A DNA stretch of 6,214 nucleotides from an uncultured Chloroflexota bacterium (GTDB lineage Bacteria; Chloroflexota; Dehalococcoidia; UBA2979): positions 1-6,214 of the forward strand of contig CADEHD010000102.1 in the NCBI GenBank assembly GCA_902827055.1. The letters are read 5' to 3'. A model generated the notes under the pieces. The model worked only from the letters and a program-made list of their open reading frames with translations, was not told the origin of the DNA and did not search any database. The position numbers and the translations under genes were made by a program. This document shows positions 4,938-6,214 of the stretch, one piece after another. The stretch's first letter is position 1. Each line of letters opens with the position of its first letter.

Positions 4938-6095
4938 GTGGCGTTCGTCATCACCCAACCCTGCATCGACACCACGGACCAGTCCTGCGTCGAGGTCTGT
5001 CCCGTCGACTGCATCCACTTCGAGTCCGGCGCCGACCGCATGCTCTACATCAACCCGGCGGAGTGCATCGACTGCGGTGCCTGCCAGCCGGCATGCCCGG
5101 TCAGCGCGATCTTCCCCGACGCCGAGGTGCCCGCCGCGATGCAGGCCTTCACCGCCATCAACGCCCAGTGGTACTCGGACCCGGGCGGCGCCCGCTCCGA
5201 GGTCCAGAAGCTCGCGGGCGGCGCCGCCCCCGCCGCCCCCGCAGCCCCTGCAGCCGCACCCGCCGCCGCCGATGCTGGTGCCGAGGGCGGAGCGGCCCCC
5301 GCAGTCGCCGCTGCCGCAGCTCCGGCCGCCGCCCCGCGCGCGAAGGCCGCTCCGCAGGCCATCGCGGCCCAGATCGCCGCGCCGCCCCTCCCCCTGCCGA
5401 CCGCAGGGCAGCCGCCCCACCTGTCACCGATCTCGTTGCTCGGCCTCATCGGGATCGCGGCGGTGTTCTTTGTCGCCGTGGTCCTGGTACCCGGCCCCAC
5501 GCTGATCGAGTACGAGCCGATCCACTTCAAGCTCGGGGCGACGGTCCTCGCCGCCCTGCCGCTGATGCTGCCCTTCCTCATCCTGTTCCTGCGCGGCGAG
5601 TGGCGCGCGATGGCCTCGTTCGCCTCGAAGGGGGTCCGGCGCACCAACACGTGGCGCCACGTCCCCACCGAATGGCGCCGCTCCGAGGAGATGCGCAAGT
5701 TCAGCCTCGAGAAGGCCGTGCAGCGCATCGCCCGCGACCGTTACGGGTTCCCCTCGCAGGAGCACCCGGAGTTCCGCACGCACGTCAACCTCCCGAGCCC
5801 GGCCATGGCGCTCGAGTTCAGCGGCGAGAAGGTCTACCCCGACATCGTGGTCGTCAGTGGGCCCGGCAATAAGCCAGCCATGGTCGTCCAGGTCGAGACC
5901 CGCGAGACGCTCACCCGCGAGCAGGCGATGTACGTCTGGTCCCGCCTCGAGAACGAGCAGGCACCCCTGGATGTCTACGTCCCGGCGGGCCTCGCCGCCC
6001 GCGCCAAGGACTACGCCCGCGCCGCCGGCATCAAGCACGTCCGATTCCGGACGTGGCGCTGGCAGCCGTTCGGCATGATCGTCCGCGAGGTCTGA
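4938..6095 (+). CDS. Membrane-anchored 7Fe ferredoxin fused to a degenerate PD-(D/E)XK-like domain
   Basis: 385 residues from GTG 4938. Residues 1-90 form an FdxA-type ferredoxin: CIDTTDQSC, CPVDC and CIDCGACQPAC give cysteines 9, 17, 21, 25, 43, 46, 49 and 53. By family precedent C9/C17/C53 hold a [3Fe-4S] cluster and C21/C43/C46/C49 a [4Fe-4S] cluster, with T12 where Azotobacter ferredoxin I has a Cys. AFTAINAQWYSDPGGA (70-85) continues the actinobacterial FdxA similarity. Residues 94-160 are an Ala/Pro linker. Two hydrophobic helices at about 164-184 and 199-218 make a hairpin followed by basic residues (231-254), so both ends should be cytoplasmic. Residues 256-375 have the order helix (SLEKAVQRIARDRYG), strand YPDIVVV (300-306), strand AMVVQVET (314-321), helix, strand LDVYVPAG (344-351), helix, strand VRFRTWRW (368-375), as in PD-(D/E)XK folds. 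The motif reads D302...Q318-V-E320 rather than E-x-K, so nuclease activity is doubtful. Partner and role are unknown. Confidence 0.88.
   Translation: MAFVITQPCIDTTDQSCVEVCPVDCIHFESGADRMLYINPAECIDCGACQPACPVSAIFPDAEVPAAMQAFTAINAQWYSDPGGARSEVQKLAGGAAPAAPAAPAAAPAAADAGAEGGAAPAVAAAAAPAAAPRAKAAPQAIAAQIAAPPLPLPTAGQPPHLSPISLLGLIGIAAVFFVAVVLVPGPTLIEYEPIHFKLGATVLAALPLMLPFLILFLRGEWRAMASFASKGVRRTNTWRHVPTEWRRSEEMRKFSLEKAVQRIARDRYGFPSQEHPEFRTHVNLPSPAMALEFSGEKVYPDIVVVSGPGNKPAMVVQVETRETLTREQAMYVWSRLENEQAPLDVYVPAGLAARAKDYARAAGIKHVRFRTWRWQPFGMIVREV
5217..5417 (+). repeat. Low-complexity Ala/Pro-coding linker tract within the ferredoxin fusion
   Basis: Repeated GCC/CCC/GCA codons encode residues 94-160, about two thirds Ala and Pro with few charged residues. 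The tract tethers the ferredoxin to the first membrane helix and is likely flexible. Such GC-rich tracts are prone to length change and to sequencing or assembly error, but the reading frame is preserved into the clearly structured downstream domain. Confidence 0.7.
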
Positions 6096-6141
6096 CCGCG
6101 CGCCAGCCGAGCACCTGACCCTGGCCTGACGCGTTCTCACC

Positions 6142-6164
6142 GCAGCCCCTGTCTCAGGGGCTGC
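6142..6164 (+). terminator. Intrinsic-terminator-like hairpin after the ferredoxin fusion gene
   Basis: GCAGCCCCTG (6142-6151) and CAGGGGCTGC (6155-6164) form a perfect 10-base-pair stem with a three-base TCT loop, 46 bases past the stop codon. Only TTCG follows, so the U-tract is minimal, but stem strength and position fit termination. A second smaller stem, GAGTC/GACTC (6173-6186), follows at once. The rest of 6096-6214 shows no gene. Confidence 0.65.
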
Positions 6165-6172
6165 TTCGCATC

Positions 6173-6186
6173 GAGTCAGGGGACTC
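6173..6186 (+). other. Secondary small hairpin next to the terminator
   Basis: GAGTC (6173-6177) and GACTC (6182-6186) flank an AGGG loop, followed by CCTT. The stem is short and may arise by chance; placed nine bases after the main hairpin it could act as a back-up terminator. Confidence 0.25.
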
Positions 6187-6214
6187 CCTTACTGGCCTCG
6201 TTCCGCCCTCCCCC

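Noticed and set aside
4766..5872. + strand frame overlapping the ferredoxin gene start (368 codons)
   Set aside because: It is rich in Arg, Pro and His, has no ribosome site, and overlaps the ferredoxin fusion, which has correct cysteine motifs.
5424..6140. - strand open frame antisense to the C-terminal half of the ferredoxin fusion
   Set aside because: No recognisable motif, and it is the complement of a structured coding domain; a GC-driven shadow.

Overview
The window is a high-GC bacterial chromosomal segment. It carries five protein-coding genes, no RNA genes, no CRISPR array and no recognisable mobile element. Strong G/C preference at third codon positions and several GTG starts fit a GC-rich lineage. 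The ferredoxin resembles the actinobacterial FdxA type, and its C-terminal domain resembles a PD-(D/E)XK-like domain that I associate from memory with Chloroflexota. My best guess is a Chloroflexota (Dehalococcoidia-like) genome, held with low confidence because there is no marker gene.

Layout, left to right: (1) the 3' part of a zinc-independent medium-chain dehydrogenase/reductase on the + strand, cut by the window edge. (2) Converging on it across 22 bases, a 61-residue protein of unknown function on the - strand. (3) Upstream of that on the same strand, a 12-TM MFS carrier of the oxalate/formate-antiporter/monocarboxylate-porter type. A strong GC hairpin lies between it and the small gene. 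(4) A divergent intergenic region of about 110 bases, then a + strand YbiT-like ABC-F ATPase with an extra C-terminal coiled coil. (5) A 196-base intergenic region with short repeats and a possible promoter. (6) A + strand gene fusing a 7Fe ferredoxin, an Ala/Pro linker, two transmembrane helices and a C-terminal PD-(D/E)XK-like domain. (7) A 119-base non-coding tail with a near-perfect hairpin terminator.

The genes do not form an obvious pathway. The dehydrogenase, carrier and ABC-F protein read as ordinary metabolic, transport and translation functions in separate transcription units. The item that stands out is the membrane-anchored ferredoxin fusion. It joins an electron-carrier domain to a nuclease-fold domain whose canonical catalytic Glu and Lys positions are occupied by Gln and Glu. 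The 61-residue protein is the other uncharacterised element.
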